DNA of 29,114 bases from CAYOHP01 sp964403795 [NCBI: uncultured bacterium] (GTDB lineage: Bacteria; Muiribacteriota; UBA6191; CAZXTJ01), in NCBI GenBank assembly GCA_964403795.1, contig CAYOHP010000081.1, positions 1 through 29,114 on the forward strand. The letters run 5' to 3'. This document shows, in pieces, positions 7,859-15,299 of the stretch; the first letter of the stretch is position 1; every line of letters begins with the position of its first letter. A program made the position numbers and the translations under genes. The notes under the pieces were generated by a model that saw only the letters and a program-made list of their open reading frames with translations, was not told the DNA's origin and did no database searches.

Positions 7859-9166
7859 TCAGGAGAGCAGGAGGCCGAGCGGTATGGCCCAGATCCGGTC
7901 GCCCAGGGGGACGACCTGCTCTCCCTGGTAGGCGAGCACCGCGGTCCGGCAGGCGGGGGTCGCCGCCAGGAAGGCCTGGATCCCCTTGAGGTCCGAGCGT
8001 TCCACCCTGGAGGCGGCCTTCACCTCGATGGCGGTCACGGTCCTCCCGTCCTCGATCACGAAGTCCACTTCGTGTCGCCCTTGCACGTGCCAGTAGTGGA
8101 CGGTGGCACGGGGGCGCCAGGCCTGGAGGAGTGCCTGGAGGTTCTGGAGGACATGGGTCTCGAGCATCGCTCCCCGGAGCGGCTCGTCGATTCCCGGCGC
8201 GAGCGAACCGATCCCGGCGACCGAACCGGCGAGACCCGAGTCGCTCCAGTAGAGCTTGGGGGACTTCACCAGGCGACTCGCCCGGTTCCCCAGGTAGGGC
8301 GAGAGGGGAGAGACCAGGAACGAGGTCTCCAGGAGATCGAGGTAGCGCCGGGTCGTCTGGGCCTTGAGGTGGGCGTCCCTACCCAACTCCGAGACGTTCA
8401 GGAGGGATCCCGAGCGAAGTGCCGAGAGGCGCATGAGCCGGCGCACCGCGATCAGGTCCGGGATCGCGGAGAGCTCCCTCAGGTCCCGTTCGAGGTAGGT
8501 CTGCTGGTAACCCGTGAACCAGACCTCCGGATCCTGGACCTTGCCCAGCGCGACGCTCGGGAAGCCGCCTGCTCGGACTCGCTCCCAGGCCAGGGATCGC
8601 GCCGCTCCGGGGGGAGGATCGGGTGGTGATCCGGCTTCGAGGAAGTCGACCAGCCAGGGGCGCCGGGCCGGGGTGGGCCTGCGTCGCGAGGGGCGTTTGC
8701 CGGAGGTCTCCGGGATCGCTTCCGCCGCATCCGCTGCCATGAGTTCGTGATGGGTGAGCGGGAAGAGCTGCAGGTAGACCGCTCGACCGGCGAGACTCTC
8801 GGTGACCCCCCGGAGCAGGGCGAGGTCCGCCGACCCCGAGAGCAGGTACCGGCCCGGTGTCCGGTCCCGGTCGACGCGTTTCTTGAGGGCAACCAGCAGC
8901 TCGGGGGCCCGCTGCACTTCGTCCAGGGTCAGCGGGGCATCGCCGCTGAGGAGCGAGTCGGGATCGAGCTTGGCAGCTTCCAGGACCCCGAAGTCGTCGA
9001 GGGTCAGGTAGCGCCGGTCCCGGAACCTCGGGTCCTCCCGGAGGAGGGTGCTCTTCCCCGCCTGGCGCATGCCCGAGAGGACGACTACAGGCATCGAGTC
9101 GAGGCACTGGGCGAGCCGGGCACCGGCCATCCGGGGGAGGTAAGTTGGGGTCGGTGTGTCTGTCAC
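7859..9166 (-). CDS. AAA ATPase with C-terminal DUF4143 domain (second copy)
   Basis: A 435-residue member of the same family as the protein at 419-1588, but clearly diverged. It shows the family's N-terminal YLPR segment, a Walker A variant GMRQAGKST, Walker B LTLDEVQRAPELL, sensor LLSGSADL, the DSGLAGSVAGI signature and a C-terminal nuclease-like stretch (GRHEVDFVI...TAIEVKAA). An Arg/Pro-rich insertion lies near residues 155-170. The GTG at 9166 is preferred because the family begins shortly before YLPR; ATG 9130 would cut that off and 9343 adds an unlikely leader. No good ribosome site precedes 9166, so the start is uncertain. It converges with the Uma2 gene (33-base gap), and this pairing is repeated in decayed form to the right. 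Confidence 0.88.
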   Translation of the reverse strand: MTDTPTPTYLPRMAGARLAQCLDSMPVVVLSGMRQAGKSTLLREDPRFRDRRYLTLDDFGVLEAAKLDPDSLLSGDAPLTLDEVQRAPELLVALKKRVDRDRTPGRYLLSGSADLALLRGVTESLAGRAVYLQLFPLTHHELMAADAAEAIPETSGKRPSRRRPTPARRPWLVDFLEAGSPPDPPPGAARSLAWERVRAGGFPSVALGKVQDPEVWFTGYQQTYLERDLRELSAIPDLIAVRRLMRLSALRSGSLLNVSELGRDAHLKAQTTRRYLDLLETSFLVSPLSPYLGNRASRLVKSPKLYWSDSGLAGSVAGIGSLAPGIDEPLRGAMLETHVLQNLQALLQAWRPRATVHYWHVQGRHEVDFVIEDGRTVTAIEVKAASRVERSDLKGIQAFLAATPACRTAVLAYQGEQVVPLGDRIWAIPLGLLLS

Positions 9167-9230
9167 ATTTGATGATTGTACTATGTCAATAAGACAAGTA
9201 CTGAGACGAAGATACGACGACAAGACCGAG
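9167..9230. other. AT-rich patch upstream of the second DUF4143 ATPase
   Basis: This short stretch is markedly poorer in GC than its surroundings and lies directly before the ATPase start on the minus strand. It contains TTGACA and TACAAT hexamers on the minus strand, but not at proper spacing. It probably holds the ATPase promoter; I cannot place the elements. A comparable AT-rich patch precedes the other DUF4143 ATPase gene at 1590-1645. Confidence 0.35.
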
Positions 9231-9254
9231 GCAGATCTCGCCGGGAGCCGACCC

Positions 9255-9314
9255 ATGCTCTTCGATCCCGGCCTGACACCTCCGTATCCGGACGACGACC
9301 AGGTCGGCGGGTAG
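9255..9314 (+). pseudogene. 3' relic of a second Uma2 gene
   Basis: The 18 codons 9261-9314 encode FDPGLTPPYPDDDQVGG plus stop. They match the last residues of the intact Uma2 protein (FDPGLTPPYPEDEDHSGE, ending at 7825), and the DNA is also closely similar. No further Uma2 sequence precedes it. An in-frame ATG at 9183 would make a 43-residue chimera whose first half has no family resemblance. I read this as the surviving tail of a duplicated Uma2 gene whose body was deleted. Confidence 0.75.
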
Positions 9315-9336
9315 GTCCGCGACGAGGCGTCGTCCG

Positions 9337-9358
9337 GGGGCAACCGGGGACTTGCCCC
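9337..9358. terminator. Stem-loop downstream of the Uma2 relic
   Basis: A perfect 7-bp inverted repeat (GGGGCAA / TTGCCCC, 8-base loop) lies 22 bases after the relic's stop codon and about 90 bases before the HNH gene. It may be the inherited terminator of the lost Uma2 copy. There is no T-run. Confidence 0.3.
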
Positions 9359-9448
9359 TCCATGGGTTCGCCCGGGCGATGTGGTTCTTCATTGTGGGAG
9401 CTGGTTCCGACCCTTCCGGGGTGTCCGGTATGTGGTAGGATGTTCACT

Positions 9449-10765
9449 ATGAGCCTTTCCTCCGATCACCACTCGTCCCGGTTCCCGGCCCGCCTCGACC
9501 GTCCTCTCTCCTCGCTCCCCGATGCGGAGCTCAGGTCCCTCTCGAAGCGCCTCGGCCGCTCGGTGCGCGTCGTCGAGCGTCGTTTCCTGGCGACGCTGCC
9601 CGAGATCGCTCGACGTGGGCTCTTCGCTCCCAGGTTCCCGAGTATCCATGCCTATGCCCGAAGGGTCGGGGGGAGGTCCCGGGAGGCTGTGGACCGGGTG
9701 CTGGCCCTCGATCGGCGCTTGGCACCCTTCCCGGCGGTGCACCGGCTGCTCGAGTCGGGAGAGGTCGGTTGGTCGCTCCTCGCCAGGGTCCCGGTCAAGG
9801 AGTTGGAGGCCGACGCCGAGGGCTGGGCACGCCTGCTCCGCACCTGCTCCAAGGCCGAGATCGATACCATGCTCCGGGCCCGCCGAGGCGAGGGCGAGGG
9901 TGGTGGCGCGGAGCAACGGGCGGACGTGGCCGGCGCGTCGAGGCCGGCGACGCCTGCCCCGGGGATCGCGACCGCGTCGGGAGCAGCCGCCGGCGCCCTT
10001 CCGGGAGGGTCGGGTGCAGGGTCTGTGCTCGCCGCGTCTGGAGCGGCCCGGACCCTTCGCTCGGGTTGCAGACGCGAGCCAGGTGGCGATCTCTCCCCGG
10101 GCGCGGATGGCGGTGGCCTCGCGGCGGGTCCCGGCGGGCTCGACCTTCGGGTGACCCTCGACCCGGTCCGGGAGGCGCGCCTTCGGACCCTGGTTCGCGA
10201 GAGGGAGCGAGAGCTGGGCCGTCCGCTTTCGCTGACCGCCTTCTTCCTCGAGCTGCTCGACGAGGCGTGGGCGGAACCTGGGATCGACGGAGTGCGGGAA
10301 CCCGACGCCGCCACCCTGGAGGCGATGCGGGCCCGCGCCGTCGAAAGCGCGACCCGGTCCCGAGGCAAGGAGGCACCTCCCCGGGTGGTTCGCTATGTCA
10401 GGGTCCGGGCCCTGGGACGCTGCGAGGCGGCCGGCTGCACTCGCCCCGGCGATCACCTTCATCACGAGGCGGGTCGCCGGGTCCCGGTGCCGCACCATCC
10501 CGATCGGACTTGGCTTCTCTGCATCGCCCACCACGGTCTTCGGCACCTGGGGCGGATCGCGAACCCGGAGGATCCGCCGCCGGGCTGGCGAGTCAGCCCC
10601 GCCGGGGCTGCGAGCCGTTCCCGCGGGAACGACCTCGGATATCAGGTTCGACGCCATGCGGCGCGTCGACGGGACTCCTGGCCCGGATCCACGGAACTCG
10701 TGGAACCGGCCGTGCTCGCGCTGCCGAACGGGCGACCTGGCACCGACGTCCAGCCCGCCCCGTAG
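9449..10765 (+). CDS. HNH endonuclease domain protein
   Basis: A 438-residue protein. The N-terminal part (about 1-145) is helical and Arg-rich, like DUF222-type regions that precede HNH domains. Residues about 150-225 are a low-complexity Gly/Ala/Pro linker. The HNH-like zinc module is at about 325-370: CEAAGC, then HLHHEAG, then LLCIAHHGLRH, giving the two Cys pairs and histidines expected of HNH nucleases. The ATG at 9449 has AGGA 8 bases upstream; ATG 9440 is a near alternative. The last codons and stop lie on DNA that, on the other strand, is a relic of the DUF4143 ATPase gene, so the present C-terminus was probably created by insertion or deletion there. It is likely a mobile, intron-like or domesticated nuclease; the target is unknown. 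Confidence 0.8.
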   Translation: MSLSSDHHSSRFPARLDRPLSSLPDAELRSLSKRLGRSVRVVERRFLATLPEIARRGLFAPRFPSIHAYARRVGGRSREAVDRVLALDRRLAPFPAVHRLLESGEVGWSLLARVPVKELEADAEGWARLLRTCSKAEIDTMLRARRGEGEGGGAEQRADVAGASRPATPAPGIATASGAAAGALPGGSGAGSVLAASGAARTLRSGCRREPGGDLSPGADGGGLAAGPGGLDLRVTLDPVREARLRTLVRERERELGRPLSLTAFFLELLDEAWAEPGIDGVREPDAATLEAMRARAVESATRSRGKEAPPRVVRYVRVRALGRCEAAGCTRPGDHLHHEAGRRVPVPHHPDRTWLLCIAHHGLRHLGRIANPEDPPPGWRVSPAGAASRSRGNDLGYQVRRHAARRRDSWPGSTELVEPAVLALPNGRPGTDVQPAP

Positions 10766-10838
10766 CCCACGACGACCGGCATCGAGTCGAGGCAGAGGGT
10801 AGGGAGACGGACGCCGGCCATCCTGGAGAGGTAGGGGG
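10763..10838 (-). pseudogene. 5' relic of a second copy of the neighbouring DUF4143 ATPase gene
   Basis: Read on the minus strand this stretch encodes APYLSRMAGVRLPTLCLDSMPVVV, nearly the same as the N-terminus of the intact ATPase (TYLPRMAGARLAQCLDSMPVVV, encoded just left of 9166). DNA similarity runs over about 76 bases (10763-10838 against about 9073-9148), with a 3-base length difference. The match stops just before the P-loop, and the remainder of the gene is missing. Together with the Uma2 tail relic at 9255-9314 it shows that a whole Uma2/ATPase unit was duplicated and then gutted. Confidence 0.8.
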
Positions 10839-10889
10839 CGGCTTCCTCCAGCCTCGACGATGGAAACACGTGGGCGTTGCCGGGTAGGC

Positions 10890-10907
10890 CGGGGGATCCG
10901 ACCCCCG
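10890..10907 (-). terminator. Stem-loop after the defence gene run
   Basis: CGGGGG / CCCCCG with a 6-base loop lies two bases past the stop codon of the TOPRIM-like gene on the minus strand. It is placed to end the long minus-strand transcript. No T-run follows, so it may be a rho-dependent or weak terminator. Confidence 0.4.
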
Positions 10908-10909
10908 CG

Positions 10910-11572
10910 TCAGGGCGTTCCGCTCGGGTCGGGCGGTACCGCTGGGGGAAACCAGGCTCGTAGGGTGGTGGCGAGCGCCCGGAAGGCAGGATCGACGCAG
11001 CCCTTGACGCTCGCCTGGGCGATCACCTCTCCGTGGATCGAGGATGACCAGCGTTTGCCGGTGTGGTCCAGGGTGACCTCGAGAGCACGCTTGGGGTCCG
11101 GAGGCTTGGGAGCGCCTTGCGGCCAGAGACCCTTTTGCTCCAGCCAGGCGACCGGTGGGACGGTGTCGCACCATCGAATCACCTGGCCGAGCACCGGGGA
11201 GGGGGACCAGATCCAGTTCTCGATCTCCGGGTCGATCACGATGGCGCGGGCCCTTGCAGCGCCCCAAGCGGTGGCATCCAGGTCCGCCTGGAGGCGGGTC
11301 CGGATGGCCGCCGCGCCCGGAGAGCCATCCCAGTCCGCGTCGAGCAGGATCAGTGCGTGCCGGTGGCGATTCGGAGACGTGAGGTCGGCGAGGAAAGCGG
11401 CGCCCCTCGAGTAGACCCCTGGGTCCCGCTGGGGGTGGACCCAGAGGTCCGCTTGGGGGGCGAAGGCGAAGGGACCGCAGCCGAGCCGGGCTTGCGCACC
11501 CCCCCGTCCGAAGAACTCGCGGAAGACGACCTCGTACGTCTTGTCGGGAACCAGCACGGCGAGATCGCTCAC
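10910..11572 (-). CDS. TOPRIM/DUF4276-like protein, partner of the AAA ATPase
   Basis: A 220-residue protein. The N-terminus (VLVPDKTYEVVFREFF) places Glu14 where TOPRIM-like proteins carry their acidic residue. HALILLDADWDG (73-83) gives the paired DxD motif, and IDPEIENWIW (113-122) matches the PEIExW signature common in DUF4276-like proteins. I infer a metal-dependent nuclease or nucleic-acid-processing effector. It begins with GTG at 11572, overlapping the stop of the ATPase gene (GTGA), so the two are translationally coupled and presumably act together. Such AAA_21-plus-TOPRIM pairs are known anti-phage modules (OLD-like, PARIS-like), and one pair in the MADS system is similar in layout. 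The exact family cannot be fixed without a search. Confidence 0.65.
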   Translation of the reverse strand: MSDLAVLVPDKTYEVVFREFFGRGGAQARLGCGPFAFAPQADLWVHPQRDPGVYSRGAAFLADLTSPNRHRHALILLDADWDGSPGAAAIRTRLQADLDATAWGAARARAIVIDPEIENWIWSPSPVLGQVIRWCDTVPPVAWLEQKGLWPQGAPKPPDPKRALEVTLDHTGKRWSSSIHGEVIAQASVKGCVDPAFRALATTLRAWFPPAVPPDPSGTP

Positions 11573-12843
11573 GAGAGGACGCCGGCCGCGAACAGGTCCC
11601 CGAGAGGCGTCGTGCCCTTCCATTCGGCGAGGCGCGGATGGTGGCGCCCAGAAACGATGTCGGTCGCTCCCTCGGACGTCTTGGCGAAGCAGAGGCAGCG
11701 TTCCGGAGGGACCAGGCCGACGACGACCGGGGAGTGGGTGGCACAGAGGATCTGGCGCCGGGGCGTACGGGAGAGGGCTTCGAGAACCGTCTCGACCGCC
11801 CGCGGATGGATTCCGTTCTCGGGCTCTTCGATCAGGATCACCTGATCCGGCCACTCGGCATAGGCGAGGAGGGTCAGAGCCAGCATGCGGAGCGTTCCGT
11901 CGGACGCGGTCCACGAGGGTGCCTCGAGTCCCGAGTCGTATCCGAGGATGAAGTACCGCTTGCGGTCTTCGGGGCGATCGACGGTCCGGACGGAACGCAG
12001 GTCCGGAAGCGCGGTGCGGACGTGGGCGATCCAGTCCTGCAGGCGATCCGGGTCCTTGGTCTCCAGCTCGTGGATCACCCAGGCCAGGTTCGAGCCGTCC
12101 GGGAGGTAAGCGGTCGGGAGTCCCGGGGGGCAAGGAAGGCGCATGCTCTCGGCGTGCAGGTTGAGCGGCTGCACACCTTCGAGGAGCATCGCCTTGAACC
12201 AGGTGGCGACCGGGAACTTCTCCTCGTCGGCCGGGAGGTTGGCGAGCGCGGAGCGGGCTGGTCCCAGCCGGAAGAGGTTGTTCCAGTTCGAGGTCTCCGA
12301 CTGGAAGTAGTCGTTCCCGGAATCCGCGACCTTCTTCACGACCTTACGCCATCCCTCGGGGGACTTGGTCCCGGGAGCCCGCACGATGGAGTCCTGGGGC
12401 GGCTCGACGAAGGGAAATCGCCCCTGGCGTCCGCTCGGCGTCGATTGCATCAGGGAGGGGAGGAGCCAGAAGGTCTCGCTCTGGATCCGGATCTCCGGCG
12501 AGAGCTGCAAGACCAGCTCGTAGCGGCAGGCATGGAAGGCGGTGCCGTTCCCGGCGATCCGGCCAGTAGGAATTCGGGCCTCGATGGCGATCTCGATGGT
12601 GGACTCGCGGCGCATCCACCCTAGATCCAAAGGATCGACGGCCCGAGGCTGGATCCGGGCCCGTTCGTCCCCGAGGACGGCGGCCCGGGGACCGGCCTGC
12701 AGGATGTCGCGCACCAGGAGAAGGGCATCGAAGAGCGTGCTCTTGCCCGACCCGTTGGGTCCTACGAGCACCTGGAAACCCTCGAGGTCCACGCTGACGT
12801 AGCGGAGTGCCCGGAGGCCTCGAACCTCGATCCGAGAGATCAC
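11569..12843 (-). CDS. AAA_21-type ATPase (OLD/SMC-like ABC fold), defence-associated
   Basis: A 424-residue stand-alone ATPase. Walker A is GPNGSGKST (28-36). The C-terminal half has an RMLALTLLAY signature-helix region, Walker B VILIEEPENGIHP and the switch histidine in CATHSPVVV, the layout of AAA_21/OLD-like ATPases. In such pairs the ATPase senses an invader or stress and controls its small nuclease-like partner; here that partner is the overlapping downstream gene. The GTG start at 12843 has GAGGGGA about 8 bases upstream. It follows hsdS after 148 bases and has its own plausible promoter at 12874-12901, so it may be expressed separately from the restriction genes. Confidence 0.85.
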   Translation of the reverse strand: MISRIEVRGLRALRYVSVDLEGFQVLVGPNGSGKSTLFDALLLVRDILQAGPRAAVLGDERARIQPRAVDPLDLGWMRRESTIEIAIEARIPTGRIAGNGTAFHACRYELVLQLSPEIRIQSETFWLLPSLMQSTPSGRQGRFPFVEPPQDSIVRAPGTKSPEGWRKVVKKVADSGNDYFQSETSNWNNLFRLGPARSALANLPADEEKFPVATWFKAMLLEGVQPLNLHAESMRLPCPPGLPTAYLPDGSNLAWVIHELETKDPDRLQDWIAHVRTALPDLRSVRTVDRPEDRKRYFILGYDSGLEAPSWTASDGTLRMLALTLLAYAEWPDQVILIEEPENGIHPRAVETVLEALSRTPRRQILCATHSPVVVGLVPPERCLCFAKTSEGATDIVSGRHHPRLAEWKGTTPLGDLFAAGVLS

Positions 12844-12873
12844 CGCCGCTTCCCCTCGTTCCTGCTCGTGCCG

Positions 12874-12901
12874 AGTATAGGGGAGCGGTGGGCGGAGTCA
12901 C
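12874..12901 (-). promoter_or_regulatory. Candidate sigma-70-type promoter of the ATPase/TOPRIM pair
   Basis: On the minus strand GTGACT (12901-12896) is followed after 16 bases by TATACT (12879-12874). The -10 has 5 of 6 consensus bases and the -35 has 4 of 6. Transcription would start near 12867, giving a leader of about 24 bases with the ribosome site. The -10 box stands out as AT-rich in this GC-rich gap. Confidence 0.5.
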
Positions 12902-12991
12902 GAGAGCCGCGGTCCGGGTGGGTCGACGGGACTCGGCTCGGAGTCGCCGACCGGGGAATCCGGGCGGAGGGTGCGCGGATGGCCCGAGGCG

Positions 12992-14494
12992 TCATGGCGG
13001 TACCAGCTCGCCGCGGAAAGCGGCGGCGAGGGCGGAGCGTTCGAGAGTCGCTCCTCGATTGGACAGAGAGGTGGTCTCCACTGAGCGGGCATGCAGGTTA
13101 TTCAGGCCGGCAGCAAGGCGTCGATGGAGTTCAATCTGTTCGTCAAGAGGGGGGACGGGGATGTGGAGCGCTCGGAGTTTGCTTGAGTTGATGTTCGCCT
13201 GTCCGACCTGCTGCGTCACGACCTGCTTCACCCAGGCTCGACCGAAGGGGCTGCTTATCCAAGCGACCACTACTTCGGGAACGATGGGGGGGACGAGGCG
13301 GAGGCGGAGCAGATAGGACGCAAAGGAGCAGGGGGAGAGCTCCGATCGAAACACTGCGGTCTTTCCCACGAGCTCAACGCTGTTGGTTCTGTTGAACAGG
13401 ATGTCGCCATCTGTGAGCAGTGTCTCTGGCAGATCGGGATGGTCGGTGGGTAGGTACTTCAGCGAGCCTGTATCAAGTCGGCTGACCGTGATGTTGTTCA
13501 TTCGTAGGACGGGGACTCCCACCGGAGCTTCACTGCACCTCCCGGATGTGCCGTAGTCGCACCGCCAGGCAATCTGGTCAACCGATGCCCAGGTCCAGGT
13601 ATCGGGGAGGTCCGGGAGGTCGGTGGTGTCGACGGGGGGGGGCTCGATGTACTTGGATTTCCAGCGGTCGTCCTTGGGGGGCTTGCCGCGGGCGGTGAGC
13701 TTGGCGAGTTCGGCTTCTTCCCAGCGGCGGCGGCGTTCGGCGCGGATGCGCTGGAGGAGGACGCTGGCGGGTTCGACGTCGGGGTGGGCCCGGCGCCAGT
13801 CCTCGGTCAGGCGGCCGGAGCAGGCGGCGGCGAGCAGCGACTGGCGGTAGCGGTCGAGCAGCGCCGGCACCCGGTCCAGCGCCTCCCGGGCCCGCTTGGT
13901 CCGGGCGAAGATCGCATCCAGCTTGGCGACGATCCGGCGCTGCACGGGGGGCGGGGGTAGCGGGATCGGAAGACCCGAAAGCCTGGACAAGCTGATCGAT
14001 GCAAGATTGGTCGTTTGCTTTCCATTCCCGAGGAAGTAGTGGCGCCCCATGGTGTTTGCATACCACGAGGCGAGACGGGGGTCGATGGAGTCAGCGTTGC
14101 GGAGGCGAGCGCGGAAGATGTGATTCTGGAAGATGCACTCTGCGAGCTGCCCCTCCCAGATCCATCCGCGCCCGAGCTTGTCGCGATCACCGCCTTCGGT
14201 GAAGAGAATGTCGCCGGGCCGGAGGAGGAGACTTTCGATTCGATCCCTTGGGGCACGGATCGTTACGACATCATCGAGTCTAAGGTGGCCCATCTGGACA
14301 TTCGCAACGCGCAGGTAGGGAACGACTCGATTGCCAGGCTGAGACTCGCGGTTGGCGTCCTTGGTGATTCCACCCTTGATCTCGCATAGCTCGTCCAGCC
14401 TCACCCACCTCCACCCCTCGGGCAGGGGCTCGCCCTCCGGCGCCTCGGGCTCGGCCTCGGGGGCGCGCTTCCCGGCCTTCCCCTTGCGGCTCAT
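12992..14494 (-). CDS. hsdS: Type I restriction-modification specificity subunit
   Basis: A 500-residue HsdS, the subunit that selects the target sequence for methylation and cleavage. It has two target-recognition domains (about 25-185 and 300-445). Each is followed by a conserved helical region, the first at about 186-260 (PPPVQRRIVAKLDAIFARTKRAREAL) and the second at about 446-500 (PPLDEQIELHRRL). LPEGWRWVRLDELCEIKGG is the classic opening of TRD1, and LPDTWTWASVDQIA opens TRD2. Full length, no frameshift seen. The recognition domains are much poorer in GC than the conserved regions. The ATG overlaps the stop of the PIN gene by four bases. Confidence 0.95.
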   Translation of the reverse strand: MSRKGKAGKRAPEAEPEAPEGEPLPEGWRWVRLDELCEIKGGITKDANRESQPGNRVVPYLRVANVQMGHLRLDDVVTIRAPRDRIESLLLRPGDILFTEGGDRDKLGRGWIWEGQLAECIFQNHIFRARLRNADSIDPRLASWYANTMGRHYFLGNGKQTTNLASISLSRLSGLPIPLPPPPVQRRIVAKLDAIFARTKRAREALDRVPALLDRYRQSLLAAACSGRLTEDWRRAHPDVEPASVLLQRIRAERRRRWEEAELAKLTARGKPPKDDRWKSKYIEPPPVDTTDLPDLPDTWTWASVDQIAWRCDYGTSGRCSEAPVGVPVLRMNNITVSRLDTGSLKYLPTDHPDLPETLLTDGDILFNRTNSVELVGKTAVFRSELSPCSFASYLLRLRLVPPIVPEVVVAWISSPFGRAWVKQVVTQQVGQANINSSKLRALHIPVPPLDEQIELHRRLAAGLNNLHARSVETTSLSNRGATLERSALAAAFRGELVPP

Positions 14495-14922
14495 TCCTCG
14501 ACCTCCAGGCGCGCCAGGAAGGCACGGGGCGTCATGATCTCCACTTCCTCGTAGTTCCCCAGGCGGAGCAGGTCGTCATCCCCGGTCACCAGGAAACCCG
14601 CTCGGCCTTCGACGGCGGCTACCAGCAGCATCCGATCGTCGGGATCCCGGATCTCCACGTCGAGGTCGAGCGTCCCTTCGACCAGCTCCGCTTGGATTTC
14701 GAGCTCGATGATCCTCGCCTCGATCGCCTCCCGCGAGAGCTGGAGATACCTCAGCACCTTCGGTCTCCCGATGACGCGTCGCAGCTCGCCGAGAATGGCC
14801 GGCGACAGAACCAGGGTGTAGGCACCCTCGAAACTCAGGGCTACCAGCCGCCCCGGAGGTCGATCATGGTGGAGAAAGGCGCTGACCAGTACATTGGTAT
14901 CGAGGACGGCACGCACCGGCAA
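14491..14922 (-). CDS. PIN-domain toxin of a type II toxin-antitoxin pair
   Basis: A 143-residue PIN-domain ribonuclease. The acidic metal-binding residues are in place: Asp8 in LDTNVLVSA, Glu46 in ILGELRRV, Asp93-Asp96 in RDPDDRMLL, and Asp115-117 in VTGDDDLL. Proteins of this group (COG1569 type) cleave RNA when not held by an antitoxin. Its start is 3 bases after the antitoxin stop and its own stop overlaps hsdS, so it is co-translated between them. It is probably active, since no key residue is missing. Confidence 0.9.
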   Translation of the reverse strand: MPVRAVLDTNVLVSAFLHHDRPPGRLVALSFEGAYTLVLSPAILGELRRVIGRPKVLRYLQLSREAIEARIIELEIQAELVEGTLDLDVEIRDPDDRMLLVAAVEGRAGFLVTGDDDLLRLGNYEEVEIMTPRAFLARLEVEE

Positions 14923-14925
14923 GGC

Positions 14926-15246
14926 CTACTTCCGTCGTCGCTTCGTCTTCTTGGCCCGGTCCCGTGCCAGTTCGGCCCGCGCCTCGCGCTGGGCTTCCAA
15001 TGCGATGGCCATCACTTCATCCTCGGACAGGTCCTTGGCTGGCCCCTCCGTGGGCTGGCTCCAGAACTCCGCGGCGCTCTCTCGCGCCGCCCGTCGCATC
15101 TGCTCCAGCCGCTCGATCGGCACCAATGCCGCCAGCGGCTTGCCCCGACGCTCGATGATGAACTCGTCGTGCCGGAGCGCGACCCGGTTCAGCATGTCCC
15201 CGATTCGGGCCCGGACTTCCATGGTGGTCACTCGCTGGGCGGCCAT
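14926..15246 (-). CDS. Phd/YefM-type antitoxin
   Basis: A 106-residue antitoxin. The N-terminal DNA-binding fold shows VTTMEVRARIGDMLNRV and then FIIERRGKPLAALVPIERLEQ (about 29-49), typical of Phd/YefM. The C-terminal half is acidic and then Lys/Arg-rich, the part expected to wrap and inhibit the toxin. The start at 15246 is preferred over 15270 because AGGAGG lies 4 bases upstream and the family motif begins soon after. It is the upstream partner of the PIN toxin. Overlapping palindromes just before it suggest autoregulation. Confidence 0.9.
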   Translation of the reverse strand: MAAQRVTTMEVRARIGDMLNRVALRHDEFIIERRGKPLAALVPIERLEQMRRAARESAAEFWSQPTEGPAKDLSEDEVMAIALEAQREARAELARDRAKKTKRRRK

Positions 15247-15260
15247 CGTGCCTCCTCTAG

Positions 15261-15279
15261 CAACTATCATAGTTGATAG
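15261..15279 (-). promoter_or_regulatory. Overlapping palindromes, likely antitoxin operator
   Basis: CAACTAT-C-ATAGTTG (15261-15275) is a perfect 7-bp inverted repeat, and CTATCA-TAGT-TGATAG (15264-15279) is a second, overlapping perfect 6-bp one. They fill most of the short gap between the hsdM stop and the antitoxin start and are AT-rich. Phd/YefM proteins repress their own operon by binding such palindromes, so this is probably the operator, possibly with a promoter internal to the restriction operon. Confidence 0.6.
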
Positions 15280-15299
15280 ACTTCGCGGCGCCTACGACT

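Noticed and set aside
9183-9314. 43-residue small gene starting MSIRQVLRRR
   Set aside because: Its second half is the Uma2 tail and the first half has no recognisable features or ribosome site; better explained as a relic.
1647-12843. A full methylation-associated defence (MADS-like) system using the Ser/Thr kinase
   Set aside because: The kinase is a receptor-type membrane protein 7.5 kb away with unrelated genes between, and the methyltransferase is a standard HsdM. Only the ATPase/small-protein pair recalls that system.
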